Shown here one piece after another: positions 42,691 to 52,204 of a stretch of DNA of 64,000 nt. A program made the translations under genes and the position numbers. Position 1 is the stretch's first letter; every line of letters starts with the position of its first letter. The stretch is from Bordetella parapertussis. GTDB lineage: Bacteria; Pseudomonadota; Gammaproteobacteria; Burkholderiales; Casimicrobiaceae. The notes beneath the pieces were generated by a model. The model saw nothing but the letters and a program-made list of their open reading frames with translations, was not told the DNA's origin and did not search any database. Location of the stretch: contig CALQLA020000019.1 of the NCBI GenBank assembly GCA_943331295.2, positions 1 to 64,000 of the forward strand. Direction: 5' to 3'.

Positions 42691-43773
42691 TTGGACCACG
42701 ACAAGCTCGAAGCCCTGCGCCGCAAGTATGCGGACGCCAAGGGCGGCGACATCTTCGACCCGGAATTCGCGGCGGTCGCGGCGCAGATATTCACCGGCCA
42801 CGACCGGCGCAAGTGGCCGTTCGCCGATCCCGCGACGCTGCTCGGCGCACCGTTCCGGCCCGATGCGCCGGCGCTGCCCGGCTTCGGCGGGCTCGACGTC
42901 GCGCTCATCGGCGTGCCGATGGATCTCGGCGTCACCAACCGCGCGGGTGCCCGGCTCGGTCCCCGCGCGGTGCGCGGCGTCGAGCGCATCGGCCCGTACG
43001 AGCACGCGCTCCGGATCGCCCCGGCCGTCCACCTCGCCGTCGCCGACGTCGGCGACGTCCCGATGCAGAGCCGGTTCAGCCTCGAGCAGTGCCACGCCGA
43101 CATCGAGGAATACTTCACCCGGGTCTGCGCCGCCGGGGTCATCCCGCTGGCCGTCGGCGGCGACCACTCGATCACCCACTCGATCCTCAAGGCCGTCGGG
43201 CGCGACCGTCCCGTCGGCATGGTGCACATCGACGCGCACTGCGACACCTCGGGCGAGTACGAAGGCGCGAAGTTCCACCATGGCGGCCCGTTCCGGCAGG
43301 CCGTGCTGGCCGGCGTGCTCGATCCGGAGCGCTGCATCCAGATCGGCATCCGCGGCGGCGCCGAGTACCTCTGGGAGTTCTCGTACGACAGCGGAATGAC
43401 CGTGCTGCACGCCGAGGAAGTCACCGCGATGGGCATTCCCGCCGTGATCGCCCGCGCGCGGGAGGTGGTCGGCGACGGGCCGGTGTACGTGACGTTCGAC
43501 GTCGACGGCGTCGACCCCGGCTTCGCGCCGGGCACCGGCACGCCCGAGGTCGGCGGCCTGACGCCGCGGGAGGTGCTGGCGATCCTGCGCGGCCTCGCGG
43601 GGCTTCACATCGTCGGCGGCGACGTCGTCGAGGTGGCGCCGCAGTACGACGCGACGACCAACACCGCGCAGATCGGCGCGCAGTGCCTGTTCGAGATACT
43701 GTGCCTCGTCGCGCTGCGGCGGCGCAAGGCGGACGGCACGGCGGCGTCCCCGGGCGCGGAGGGAGCGCGATGA
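42691..43773 (+). CDS. Ureohydrolase (agmatinase/guanidino-acid hydrolase family)
   Basis: This 360-aa manganese enzyme of the arginase superfamily has ligand motifs GGDHSI, HIDAHCDT and TFDVDGVDP, which release urea from a guanidino group. Length and NRAGARLGPRAVR fit the agmatinase/guanidinobutyrase branch rather than arginase. The start is TTG 42691, with only a weak ribosome site. Its stop overlaps the argH-like gene by 4 nt and begins an operon with an amino-acid ABC importer. Substrate is open; a guanidino amino acid is the natural guess. Confidence 0.87.
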   Translation: MDHDKLEALRRKYADAKGGDIFDPEFAAVAAQIFTGHDRRKWPFADPATLLGAPFRPDAPALPGFGGLDVALIGVPMDLGVTNRAGARLGPRAVRGVERIGPYEHALRIAPAVHLAVADVGDVPMQSRFSLEQCHADIEEYFTRVCAAGVIPLAVGGDHSITHSILKAVGRDRPVGMVHIDAHCDTSGEYEGAKFHHGGPFRQAVLAGVLDPERCIQIGIRGGAEYLWEFSYDSGMTVLHAEEVTAMGIPAVIARAREVVGDGPVYVTFDVDGVDPGFAPGTGTPEVGGLTPREVLAILRGLAGLHIVGGDVVEVAPQYDATTNTAQIGAQCLFEILCLVALRRRKADGTAASPGAEGAR

Positions 43774-45194
43774 CCGCGGATACGCGGCTGTGGGGTGCCC
43801 GCTTCCGGTCGCCGCCCGACCCGGCGCTGATGCGGCTGTCGCGGGCCGACGCCAGCTATTTCCGGCTGGCGCCCTTCGACATCCTGTCGTCGCAGGCGCA
43901 CGCGCGGGAACTGCAGCGCGCGGGAATCCTGACCGACGCCGAGACCGCGGCCATCGTCGCCGAGCTCGCGGCGATGGCCGCCGCGTTCGGCGCCGGGGCG
44001 CTGCAGCCGTCGGAGCACGACGAGGACGTCCACACCTTCGTCGAGCGCGTGCTGGTCGAGCGCCTGGGGCCCCTCGGCGGCAAGCTCCGCGCGGGCCGCT
44101 CGCGCAACGACCAGGCGGCCAACGACCTCAAGCTCTACCTGCGCGCCGGCGCGCGCGCGCTGGCCGATGCCGTGCTCGACCTCAACGCCGCGCTGGTCGT
44201 GCAGGCGCGCGCGCACGTCGCGACGCTGGCGCCGGGCTTCACGCACCTGCAGCCGGCGCAGCCGATCGTGTTCGCGCACCAGCTGCTGGCGCACGCGCAG
44301 GTGTTCGCGCGCGACGTCGACCGCTGCATCGACTGGGACCGGCGCCATGCCCGGTCGCCGCTCGGCGCCGCGGCGCTCGCCGGCTCGGCGATCGCGCTGT
44401 CGCCGGAACGCTCGGCCGCGGAGCTCGGCTACGACGGCCCCTGCGAGAACTCGATCGACGCCGTCGGCAGCCGCGACCACGTCGCCGAGTTCGTGTTCGT
44501 CGCGGCGATGATCGGCGTCCAGCTCTCCCGGCTCGCCGAGGAGCTGGTGCTGTGGTGCTCGAAGCAGTTCCGCTGGATCGCGCTCGACGACGCGTTCGCC
44601 ACCGGCAGCTCGATCATGCCGCAGAAGAAGAACCCCGATGTGGCCGAGCTGACGCGGGGCCGCGCCGCGCGCCTGATCGGCGACCTGACCACGCTGATGA
44701 CGCTGGTGAAGGCGCTGCCGTTCTCGTACAACCGCGACCTCGCCGAGGACAAGCGCGCGGCGTTCGACGCGGTGGATTCGCTGGCGGTCGTGCTGCCGGC
44801 GATGACCGGGCTCGTGCGCACCATGCGCGTCGACGGCGACGAATTGCGGCGGCAGGCGGGGGAGGGCTTCACGCTCGCCACCGAGGTTGCCGACTGGCTG
44901 TCCCGCCGCGGCGTGCCGTTCGCGCAGGCGCACGAGATCACCGGCGCGCTGGTGCGGCGCTGCGAGGACCTCGGGATCGGCCTCGCCGACGTCAGCGACG
45001 CCGACCTCGCGGCGATCGACGCGCGTCTCACGCCCGACGTCCGCGCGCACCTGACGCTGGAGGCCGCCGTCGCCGCGCGCACGGGCCACGGCGGCACCGC
45101 GCCGGCGGAGGTCGCCCGCCAGCTCGAGCGCCTGGAGGCGAAGCTCGCCGCGCAGCGCGCATGGGCGCGGGACGGGCGGGACGCCGCGTCGTGA
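43770..45194 (+). CDS. Argininosuccinate-lyase family enzyme
   Basis: This 474-aa fumarase/aspartase-superfamily lyase has the signature GSSIMPQKKNPDVAE (about 286-300), GKLRAGRSRNDQ, and THLQPAQPIVFAHQ. These match ArgH, which splits argininosuccinate to arginine and fumarate. The setting between a ureohydrolase and an amino-acid importer suggests a catabolic paralogue rather than the biosynthetic enzyme. Some paralogues (for example EDDS lyase) act on N-succinyl amines. It starts at ATG 43770 inside the previous stop and overlaps the permease gene by 4 nt. Confidence 0.85.
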   Translation: MTADTRLWGARFRSPPDPALMRLSRADASYFRLAPFDILSSQAHARELQRAGILTDAETAAIVAELAAMAAAFGAGALQPSEHDEDVHTFVERVLVERLGPLGGKLRAGRSRNDQAANDLKLYLRAGARALADAVLDLNAALVVQARAHVATLAPGFTHLQPAQPIVFAHQLLAHAQVFARDVDRCIDWDRRHARSPLGAAALAGSAIALSPERSAAELGYDGPCENSIDAVGSRDHVAEFVFVAAMIGVQLSRLAEELVLWCSKQFRWIALDDAFATGSSIMPQKKNPDVAELTRGRAARLIGDLTTLMTLVKALPFSYNRDLAEDKRAAFDAVDSLAVVLPAMTGLVRTMRVDGDELRRQAGEGFTLATEVADWLSRRGVPFAQAHEITGALVRRCEDLGIGLADVSDADLAAIDARLTPDVRAHLTLEAAVAARTGHGGTAPAEVARQLERLEAKLAAQRAWARDGRDAAS

Positions 45195-46090
45195 GCGTCG
45201 CGCCGCCGCCCGCCGCCGCGGAGCCGCCACCGGCGCAGTCGTTCTCGATCGCGCACCTCCGGCACGTTCGGCGCCGCCACTACGGCCGCTGGCTCGCCGC
45301 GGCGCTGATCCTCATCGCCTTCGGGCTGCTGGTGCAGGCCTTTGCCACCGGCCAGATCGCGTGGAAGGTCGTCGGCCAGTTCTTCACGGCCAAGGCCATC
45401 CTTGCCGGGCTGGAGAACACGATCATCATGACCGTCTGCGCGATGACGCTGGGCATCGTGCTGGGCGTGCTGTTCGCGGTAATGTACATGTCGCCCAACC
45501 CCGTGCTGAAGAACGTCGCGCGCTTCTACGTGTGGTTCTTCCGCGGCACGCCGCTCCTGCTGCAGCTCCTCCTGTGGTTCAACCTCGCGCTGATCTTCCC
45601 GACGCTCGGCATCCCGGGATTCTTCTCGGCGCGGACGGTGGACCTCATCACGCCGTTCGTCGCCACGCTGCTGGGGCTCGGCATCAACCAGGGCGCCTAC
45701 ACGGCCGAGGTCGTGCGCGGCGGCATCCTGTCGGTCGACGTCGGCCAGACCGAGGCGGCCCGGTCGATCGGGATGACCGGCCTGACGACGCTCTCCCGCA
45801 TCGTGCTGCCGCAGGCGATGCGCGTGATCATCCCGCCCGTCGGCAACGAGGTCATCAGCATGGTCAAGCTGACCTCGGTCGCGAGCGTGATCCAGTACTC
45901 GGAGATCCTGCGCAACGCCCAGACGATCTATTACGCCAACGCACGCGTGATGGAGCTCCTGATCGTTGCCGCGATCTGGTACCTGGCCGTGGTGACCGTG
46001 CTGTCGATCGGCCAGCACTTCCTCGAGCGGCATTTCTCGAAGGGCTACCGGCGGGCGCGGCCGGTCGCCGCGGCGGAGGGCGGAGGATGA
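45191..46090 (+). CDS. Polar amino-acid ABC permease
   Basis: This 299-aa HisMQ-family permease has a helix at about 35-52 and then the BPD_transp_1 domain, with FFRGTPLLLQLLLWFNLAL and the coupling loop EAARSIGMTGLTTLSRIVLP. It is the only permease gene in this transporter, so it may form a homodimer. GTG 45191 is embedded in the preceding stop. The cytosolic N-terminal Pro-rich tail is longer than usual. Confidence 0.87.
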   Translation: MSVAPPPAAAEPPPAQSFSIAHLRHVRRRHYGRWLAAALILIAFGLLVQAFATGQIAWKVVGQFFTAKAILAGLENTIIMTVCAMTLGIVLGVLFAVMYMSPNPVLKNVARFYVWFFRGTPLLLQLLLWFNLALIFPTLGIPGFFSARTVDLITPFVATLLGLGINQGAYTAEVVRGGILSVDVGQTEAARSIGMTGLTTLSRIVLPQAMRVIIPPVGNEVISMVKLTSVASVIQYSEILRNAQTIYYANARVMELLIVAAIWYLAVVTVLSIGQHFLERHFSKGYRRARPVAAAEGGG

Positions 46091-46863
46091 ACGAGGCGCC
46101 GTCGCCGATGGTGCACGCCGCCGATGTCCGCAAGCTGTTCGGCAGCTTCGCGGCGCTGAAGGGTGTCACGCTGACGGTCCCGCGCGGCGAGGTGCTGTGC
46201 ATCATCGGCCCCTCGGGATCGGGCAAGAGCACGTTCCTGCGCTGCATCAACCAGCTGGAGCGCGCCGACGGCGGCGCGATCTGGGTCGACGGCGAGCTGA
46301 TCGGCTACCGCCAGGTCGGCGACGCGCTCTTCGAGCTGGCCGACCGCGAGCGCTCCCGCCAGCGCCTGCTCGCCGGCATGGTCTTCCAGCGCTTCAACCT
46401 GTTCAACCACATGACCGCGCTGCAGAACATCATCGAGGGCCCGGTCACAGTGCAGAAGCGCCGGCGCGCCGACGTCGTCGACGAGGCGATGGCGCTGCTC
46501 GAGCGCGTCGGCCTCGCCGACAAGCGCAACGCCTATCCCCTCGAGCTTTCCGGCGGCCAGCAGCAGCGGGTCGCCATCACCCGCGCGCTGGCGATGCGGC
46601 CCAAGCTGATGCTGTTCGACGAGCCGACGTCCGCGCTCGACCCCGAGCTGGTCGGCGAGGTGCTCGCCGTCATGCGCGACCTCGCCGCCTCCGGCATGAC
46701 GATGATCGTCGTCACCCACGAGCTCGGCTTCGCGCGCGAGGTGGCCCACCGCGTCGCGCTGATGGACGAGGGCGCGCTGGTCGAGGTGGGGCCGCCGCAG
46801 GAGGTGCTGGTGCGGCCGCAGCACGCGCGCACCCGGGAATTCATCGCTGCCGTATTGTCCTGA
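46087..46863 (+). CDS. Polar amino-acid ABC ATPase
   Basis: This 258-aa ATPase of the GlnQ/HisP type has Walker A GPSGSGKST (41-49), VFQRFNLFNHMTALQN, signature LSGGQQQR and FDEPTSALDPELVGEVL. It has 4-nt coupling with the permease gene. The binding protein follows 43 nt later, so permease, ATPase and receptor are together. Confidence 0.9.
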   Translation: MNEAPSPMVHAADVRKLFGSFAALKGVTLTVPRGEVLCIIGPSGSGKSTFLRCINQLERADGGAIWVDGELIGYRQVGDALFELADRERSRQRLLAGMVFQRFNLFNHMTALQNIIEGPVTVQKRRRADVVDEAMALLERVGLADKRNAYPLELSGGQQQRVAITRALAMRPKLMLFDEPTSALDPELVGEVLAVMRDLAASGMTMIVVTHELGFAREVAHRVALMDEGALVEVGPPQEVLVRPQHARTREFIAAVLS

Positions 46864-46906
46864 ACGTTATCGATCTCCAACCCGCCAACCGAAAGAAGCC
46901 CACACC

Positions 46907-47737
46907 ATGAACGCACTGCGCAACACGCTGTTCGTCGCCCTCGGCTGCACGCTCGCCGTCACCGTCGCCGCCACGGACCTCCCCGACCGGATCAAGAAGG
47001 CCGGCAAGATCGTCGCGGCCACGCAGCCCAACTATCCGCCGATCGCGTACAAGGACCCCGCCACCAACCAGCTGCAGGGCTTCGACATCGACCTGGGCGA
47101 GGCGCTGGCCAAGGAGCTGGGCGTCAAGCTCGAGTGGCAGGAGACCGCGTTCGCGCAGATGATCAGCTCGCTGCAGACCGGCCGCGTCGACATCGCGCTG
47201 GCGGGCATGAGCGACCTGCCCGCGCGGCGGGAGGTGGTCGACTTCGTCGACTACATGAAGAGCGGACCGCAGTTCTTCACCACGACCGCCAACGCCGCGC
47301 AGCTGAAGTCGATCGACGACCTCTGCGGCAAGAAGGTGGGGGCGAGCCGCAGCACCGACTGGCCGGCGCGCATGGAAGCGCTGTCCAAGACGACGTGCGA
47401 GGCCAAGGGTCGCCCGGCGATGATCGTCACCGGCACCGAGGGTTCGGTCGATGCGCGCGCGCAGTTGAAGTCCGGCCGGCTGGACGCCGCCGTGCAGGGC
47501 AGCGAGACGCTGCCGTACTTCCAGAAGCAGGAGCCCAACACGCTGGTGCTGATCGGCGCGCCGTTCGGCGAATCGCTGTCGGGCATCCCGGTGCTGAAGA
47601 CCGAGCCGCAGCTGCGCGACGCCGTCAAGGAGGCGCTCGACCGGCTGCAGGCCAAGGGCGTCTACGACCAGATCCTCGCCAAGTACGGCCTGCAGGTGAG
47701 CAAGCTCGCGCCGATCGGCGTGAACCAGGGCAAATAG
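46907..47737 (+). CDS. Polar amino-acid binding protein
   Basis: This 276-aa family 3 solute-binding protein has a Sec signal of about 21 residues. The binding fold shows VAATQPNYPPIAYKD, LQGFDIDLGEALAKELGVKL and SLQTGRVDIALAGMSDLPAR. The conserved Arg/Asp for alpha-amino and carboxyl groups fall in ARREVVDFVDYM. Its operon suggests guanidino or succinylated amino acids, by inference. It has a good spacing of 43 nt after the ATPase gene. Confidence 0.87.
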   Translation: MNALRNTLFVALGCTLAVTVAATDLPDRIKKAGKIVAATQPNYPPIAYKDPATNQLQGFDIDLGEALAKELGVKLEWQETAFAQMISSLQTGRVDIALAGMSDLPARREVVDFVDYMKSGPQFFTTTANAAQLKSIDDLCGKKVGASRSTDWPARMEALSKTTCEAKGRPAMIVTGTEGSVDARAQLKSGRLDAAVQGSETLPYFQKQEPNTLVLIGAPFGESLSGIPVLKTEPQLRDAVKEALDRLQAKGVYDQILAKYGLQVSKLAPIGVNQGK

Positions 47738-47799
47738 GTGCCGCTGTCGGTGTTGCAGCAGCAGGCGGGACACGCCCCGATGCAGCAGGGGCAGACGCC

Positions 47800-48816
47800 T
47801 TGAAGCTGTCGGTGCTCGATCAATCGACCGCGGTCGACGGCCGGCCGCAGTCGGATGCGATCGGCGAGACGCTGGCGCTGGCGCGCCATTGCGATGCGCT
47901 GGGCTATCACCGCTACTGGGTGTCCGAGCATCACAACAGCGACAGCATCGTCGGCACCGCGCCCGAGGTGCTGATGGCGGCGATCGCGGCGACGACGAAG
48001 CGCATCCGCGTCGGCAGCGCGGGCGTGATGCTGCCGCACTACTCGGCGCTGAAGGTGGCCGAGCAGTTCCGCGTGCTGGAGGCCATCGCGCCCGGGCGCA
48101 TCGATCTGGGCGTCGGCCGGGCGCCCGGGTCGGACCGGCTGACGGCGATGGCGCTGAATCCCCATGCCAACGCGGCCGACACGTTTCCGCAGCAGGTGAT
48201 CGAGCTGCAGGCGTGGGTGTCGGGGCTGCCGCTGCCCGAGCGTCACCCGTACCGGTCGATCAAGGCGCATCCGCAGGGCGCCACCAGCCCCGAGCTGTGG
48301 ATACTCGGCAGCTCCGACTACGGCGCGCAGCTCGCTGCGCACTTCGGGCTGCCCTATGCGTTCGCGTACTTCTTCAGCGACGGCCGCGGCGTCGAGGAGG
48401 CGCTGTCGCTGTACCGCCGCAACTACCGGCCCAGCGCGCGCCATCCGCGGCCGCAGGCGACGATCTGCGTATGGGCGCTCGTCGCCGACACCGAGGCCGA
48501 GGCGCGGCGCCTTCTGCAGACGCGCGAGTACTGGCGCGTGGGCTTCGAGCAGGGATTGCGCCACCCGCTGGTGACGCCCGAGGCCGCCGCCGCGTTCGCC
48601 TATACGCCGCAGGAGCGCGCGATCGTCGACGCGCTGCGCCGCAAGGCGCTGGTGGGCACCGCGACAGAGGTGGCCGGCCGGTTGTCCGAACTCGCGGGGC
48701 GCCTCGACCTCGACGAGCTCGTCGTCGTCACGTGGACGTTCGAAGCGGCCGCGCGGCACCGTTCCTACGAACTGCTGGCCGACGCCTTCGGGCTGCGGGC
48801 CGGGGAGAGCGCATGA
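47800..48816 (+). CDS. LLM-class flavin-dependent oxidoreductase
   Basis: This 338-aa luciferase-like TIM-barrel protein has KLSVLDQSTAVDG, HRYWVSEHHNSDSIVGTAPE, RIRVGSAGVMLPHYSALKVA and ELWILGSSDYGAQLAA, as in the YhbW/MsnO8 group. TTG 47800 follows AGGGG; no ATG fits the family start. It uses reduced FMN. Nine nucleotides separate nothing else: its stop overlaps the next gene by 4 nt. A monooxygenase role on the imported amino compound is possible. Confidence 0.85.
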   Translation: MKLSVLDQSTAVDGRPQSDAIGETLALARHCDALGYHRYWVSEHHNSDSIVGTAPEVLMAAIAATTKRIRVGSAGVMLPHYSALKVAEQFRVLEAIAPGRIDLGVGRAPGSDRLTAMALNPHANAADTFPQQVIELQAWVSGLPLPERHPYRSIKAHPQGATSPELWILGSSDYGAQLAAHFGLPYAFAYFFSDGRGVEEALSLYRRNYRPSARHPRPQATICVWALVADTEAEARRLLQTREYWRVGFEQGLRHPLVTPEAAAAFAYTPQERAIVDALRRKALVGTATEVAGRLSELAGRLDLDELVVVTWTFEAAARHRSYELLADAFGLRAGESA

Positions 48817-49898
48817 CAACGAAGCAACGCAGGATCGGCATCATCGGCATCGGCTTCGGCGTGCAGGTGCACGCGCCGGGCTTCCGGTCGGAGGGCTGGG
48901 ACGTGGCGGCGCTGTGCAGCCGTCATCGCGACAAGGCGCGGGCGGCAGCCGACGCCGCGGGAATCGCCGACGTCCATTCGGACCCGCTGGAGATGATCGC
49001 GCGGACCGACCTCGACGCGATCGCGATCACCGCGCCGCCGGGCGCGCACCATCCGCTCGCCCTCGCCGCGCTCGCGGCCGGCAAGCACGTGCTGTGCGAG
49101 AAGCCTTTCGCGCTCGATGCCGCGCAGGCGGCGGCGATGCGCGACGCGGCGGAGGCGTCGGGGCGCACGGCGATGGTCGCGCACGAATTCCGGCACACGC
49201 CGCAGCGCGCGTACATCCGCGACCTGCTGGCCGACGGCTACGTCGGCAAGTTCGAGCAATGCACGATCGAGCTCTACCTCGACCGCTTCGTGTCGCGCGA
49301 GCCGCGGCCCCTGACCTGGTTCGGCTACCGCGCCGACGGCGGCGGGGTGCTGGGCGCGCTCGGCTCGCACTACATTGACGCGCTGCGTCACTGGTTCGGC
49401 GACGTCGCCGCGGCGCGCGGCCGGCTCGACACGCTGCGGCCCGATCTCCGCGACGCCGCGACCGGCGCGATCCACCGCGCCGAGACCGACGACACGTTCG
49501 CGTTCACGCTCGACTTCCGCAACGGCGGGATGGCGACGATGAACGCGTCGTTCGTGGCCACGCCGGCGCGCGGCGCGCGGATCGTCGTGATGGGCGACAA
49601 CGGCACGCTGATCGCGGAGCAGCCCGGCCCCAACCCGATGGAGGACGGCGTCGTCATCGGCAGCCGCGGCGGCAGCCCGCTGGCGCCGCTGCCCACGCCG
49701 GCGCAGTACCTGCCGCTGACGGACGCGCGCGACCACCGGCTGATGGCGTTCCGGATGCTCGTCCGCGAATTCAATCGCGGCATCGACGCCGGGACGTCGC
49801 CGGCGCCGAACTTCACCGACGGGCTGCGCTGCCAGCAGGTGATGGACGCGGTGCGCGCGTCGTCGGCCGACGGCGGGCGGGTGGTCGTTCTCCCGTAG
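48813..49898 (+). CDS. Gfo/Idh/MocA-family oxidoreductase
   Basis: This 361-aa NAD(P)-dependent oxidoreductase has the Rossmann start RIGIIGIGFGVQVHAPGF and the EKPFALD motif (about 96-102) whose Lys aids hydride transfer. The C-terminal beta-sheet domain carries GVLGALGSHYIDALRHWFG. Substrate may be a sugar or an imino compound. The TAG stop is the TAG of an adjoining REP repeat, so the C-terminus was set by the repeat. Confidence 0.85.
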   Translation: MTTKQRRIGIIGIGFGVQVHAPGFRSEGWDVAALCSRHRDKARAAADAAGIADVHSDPLEMIARTDLDAIAITAPPGAHHPLALAALAAGKHVLCEKPFALDAAQAAAMRDAAEASGRTAMVAHEFRHTPQRAYIRDLLADGYVGKFEQCTIELYLDRFVSREPRPLTWFGYRADGGGVLGALGSHYIDALRHWFGDVAAARGRLDTLRPDLRDAATGAIHRAETDDTFAFTLDFRNGGMATMNASFVATPARGARIVVMGDNGTLIAEQPGPNPMEDGVVIGSRGGSPLAPLPTPAQYLPLTDARDHRLMAFRMLVREFNRGIDAGTSPAPNFTDGLRCQQVMDAVRASSADGGRVVVLP

Positions 49899-50006
49899 CC
49901 CGGGTTGAGCGCCGGCGATACCCGGGTGGGCACGGCGGCGGCCCGGGACGGATGGCGGCAAGGGCACCGACGGCCCCGGGTTTCGCTGGCGCTCAAACCG
50001 GGCTAC
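49895..50006. repeat. REPIN-like inverted pair between convergent genes
   Basis: Unit 1 spans 49895-49926 (GTAGCCCGGGTTGAG then GATACCCGGG). Unit 2, inverted, spans 49974-50006 (CCCCGGGTTTCGCTGGCGCT then ACCGGGCTAC). It lies directly between a + strand gene end (49898) and a - strand gene end (50014). Confidence 0.85.
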
Positions 50007-50013
50007 GGGGCTC

Positions 50014-50685
50014 CTACGCGGCGGCGATGCCGTAGCGCCGGCGCAGCGCGTCGGCCAGCGCCTTGCCCGCCGCCGACACGAGGAAGATGAACACGATGTA
50101 GATCGCCGCCGTCGCGGTGAGGATCTCGATCGGCTCGTACCAGATGTTGACGATCTTCTGCGACTGGAACATGAGGTCCTGCACCGTGATCACCGACACC
50201 AGCGTCGACGACTTCACGATCACCGTGAACTGGTTGACGATCGACGGCGCCGTCGCCAGCGAGACCTGTGGCAGCACGATGCGGAAGAACATGAGGAGCG
50301 GCGACATTCCGACCGACGAGGCGGCTTCGAGCTGGCCCTTCGGGATGGCCTCGATGCCGCCGCGGAACGTCTCGGCGAGGTAACCCGACGACTGCACGGC
50401 CAGGGCCGCCCACGCCGCGGCGAAGAAGCTGTCGGGCCAGCCGAAGAGCGGCGGCCAGACGTAGTTGACCCACAGCAGCTGGACCAGGATCGGCGTCGCG
50501 CGGAAGAACTCGATCAGCACGATCGCGAACGGCCGCAGCGGGCGCACGTACATCCGGACGAGGCACAGCACCATCCCGCCGACGATGGCGATCGCGAACG
50601 CGATCGCGCAGATCTCGACCGTGACGGCGAGCCCCGACATCAGCGCGTCGCGCTGGTTCCAGACGAGGCGTTCCCAGTTACCCAT
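50014..50685 (-). CDS. Polar amino-acid ABC permease (second of pair)
   Basis: This 223-aa HisMQ-type permease with about five helices has EFFRATPILVQLLWVNYVW and the coupling loop EAASSVGMSPLLMFFRIVLP. It lies 12 nt after the other permease, and together they would form a heterodimeric channel. This leftward unit (ATPase, permease, permease) is divergent from its likely binding protein at 53.5 kb. Confidence 0.88.
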   Translation of the reverse strand: MGNWERLVWNQRDALMSGLAVTVEICAIAFAIAIVGGMVLCLVRMYVRPLRPFAIVLIEFFRATPILVQLLWVNYVWPPLFGWPDSFFAAAWAALAVQSSGYLAETFRGGIEAIPKGQLEAASSVGMSPLLMFFRIVLPQVSLATAPSIVNQFTVIVKSSTLVSVITVQDLMFQSQKIVNIWYEPIEILTATAAIYIVFIFLVSAAGKALADALRRRYGIAAA

Positions 50686-50697
50686 GGTCAGCCGCGT

Positions 50698-51399
50698 TCA
50701 GGCATAGATCTTCCGCCGCCAGCGCTCGGACAACGCGCGCAACGCGCTGCCCGCCGCCAGGATCACGGCGAAGTAGGTGATCGCGGCGCCGGTGTAGAGC
50801 GGCAGCGGGCGCATCTCCTGCTGCGTGATCATCGACACCTGGTACATGAGGTCGGGCACGGCGATCAGCGACACGATCGTCGTCGCCTTGAACAGCGAGA
50901 TGAACTGGTTGATCGACTCGGGCAGCATCCGCCGCACCACCTGCGGCAGCACGATGCGCCACAGGATCTGCCGCTCCGACATCCCGCAGGAGCGGCCGGC
51001 CTCGACGTGCGCGAGCGGGATCGCCTCGATGCCGGCGCGGAACGTCTCCGCGAAGTAGCCGCTGTAGACGAAGCCCAGGCCGATCACGGCGGACACGAAC
51101 GGGTTCAGCTCGAACCGCTTGTGGATCAGCGCGCCGATCAGGAGCGGCAGCACGAAGTGCACCCAGATCACCATGATGTAGTCGGGCGCATTGCGGAAGA
51201 TCTCGACGTGCAGCGTGCCCAGCGCGCGCACGGCGCGGAAGCGATTGACGCGCAGCAGCGCCGCGGCGAGCCCGATCGCCAGCGCGAGCGCCGCGGCGGC
51301 GACGAACACGTACACGTTGACGGCCAGGCCGCGCAGCAGCACGGTCCGGTACTCCCAGAACATCGAGAGGTCGAGCGCCTGCTGCAGCGAGTCGGACAC
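50698..51399 (-). CDS. Polar amino-acid ABC permease (first of pair)
   Basis: This 233-aa permease starts at GTG 51399, which overlaps the ATPase stop. It has about five helices, with VEIFRNAPDYIMVIWVHFVL and EAGRSCGMSERQILWRIVLP, the ATPase-contact loop. The RNAP variant of the usual RGTP motif is noted. It pairs with the 50014-50685 product. Confidence 0.87.
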   Translation of the reverse strand: MSDSLQQALDLSMFWEYRTVLLRGLAVNVYVFVAAAALALAIGLAAALLRVNRFRAVRALGTLHVEIFRNAPDYIMVIWVHFVLPLLIGALIHKRFELNPFVSAVIGLGFVYSGYFAETFRAGIEAIPLAHVEAGRSCGMSERQILWRIVLPQVVRRMLPESINQFISLFKATTIVSLIAVPDLMYQVSMITQQEMRPLPLYTGAAITYFAVILAAGSALRALSERWRRKIYA

Positions 51400-52172
51400 T
51401 AGCCGAGGTGCTTGGAGATGAACTGCCGGAACCGCTCGGACTTCGGCGCGGCGAACATCGCCGCCGGCGCGCCCTGCTCCTCGATCAGCCCGTTGTGCAG
51501 AAACATAACGCGGTCGGACACGTCGCGCGCGAAGCCCATCTCGTGCGTGACCACGATCATCGTGGTGCCGTCGGCGGCGAGCTCGCGCATCACGCCCAGC
51601 ACCTCGTCGGTGAGCTCGGGGTCGAGCGACGACGTCGGCTCGTCGAACAGCATCACCTTGGGCTGCATCGCCAGCGCGCGGGCGATCGCCACCCGCTGCT
51701 GCTGGCCCCCGGAGAGGCGCGCCGGGTACTCGTGCGCCTTTTCCGCGAGATGCACGCGGGCGAGGCAGGCCTCGCCGAGCGCGGTGGCGTCCTTGCGCGA
51801 CTTGCCCCGCACGCGCATCGGCGCCTCGATGACGTTGCCCAGCACCGTCATGTGCGGCCACAGGTTGAACTGCTGGAACACGATGCCGAGGTCGCGGCGG
51901 ATGCGGTTGATCTCCGACAGCGGGCGCGGGCTTCTTCCCCGGTTGCCGTCGCCGCGAAAGCACAGCGACTCGCCGTCGATGAAGATGTCGCCGGCGGTGG
52001 GCGTCTCGAGGTGGTTGATGCAGCGCAGGAGCGTGCTCTTGCCCGAGCCGCTGGCGCCGATCATGCTGACGACGTTGCCGCGATGGACGTCGAAGGAGAC
52101 GCCTTTCAGCACCTCGAGCGCCCCGAATCGCTTGTGCACGTCGACGACGCGGATGGTTGGAATTTCACTCAT
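51399..52172 (-). CDS. Polar amino-acid ABC ATPase
   Basis: This 257-aa GlnQ/HisP-type ATPase has Walker A GASGSGKST (39-47), FQQFNLWPHMTVLGN, signature LSGGQQQR and FDEPTSSLDPELTDEVL. ATG 52172 begins a leftward three-gene transporter unit. The region before it is shared with the divergent D-amino-acid enzyme gene, so the two units are probably coregulated. Confidence 0.9.
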   Translation of the reverse strand: MSEIPTIRVVDVHKRFGALEVLKGVSFDVHRGNVVSMIGASGSGKSTLLRCINHLETPTAGDIFIDGESLCFRGDGNRGRSPRPLSEINRIRRDLGIVFQQFNLWPHMTVLGNVIEAPMRVRGKSRKDATALGEACLARVHLAEKAHEYPARLSGGQQQRVAIARALAMQPKVMLFDEPTSSLDPELTDEVLGVMRELAADGTTMIVVTHEMGFARDVSDRVMFLHNGLIEEQGAPAAMFAAPKSERFRQFISKHLG

Positions 52173-52204
52173 TGAAATGACGCGCGTCGGGGTCGGCGCT
52201 CGGC

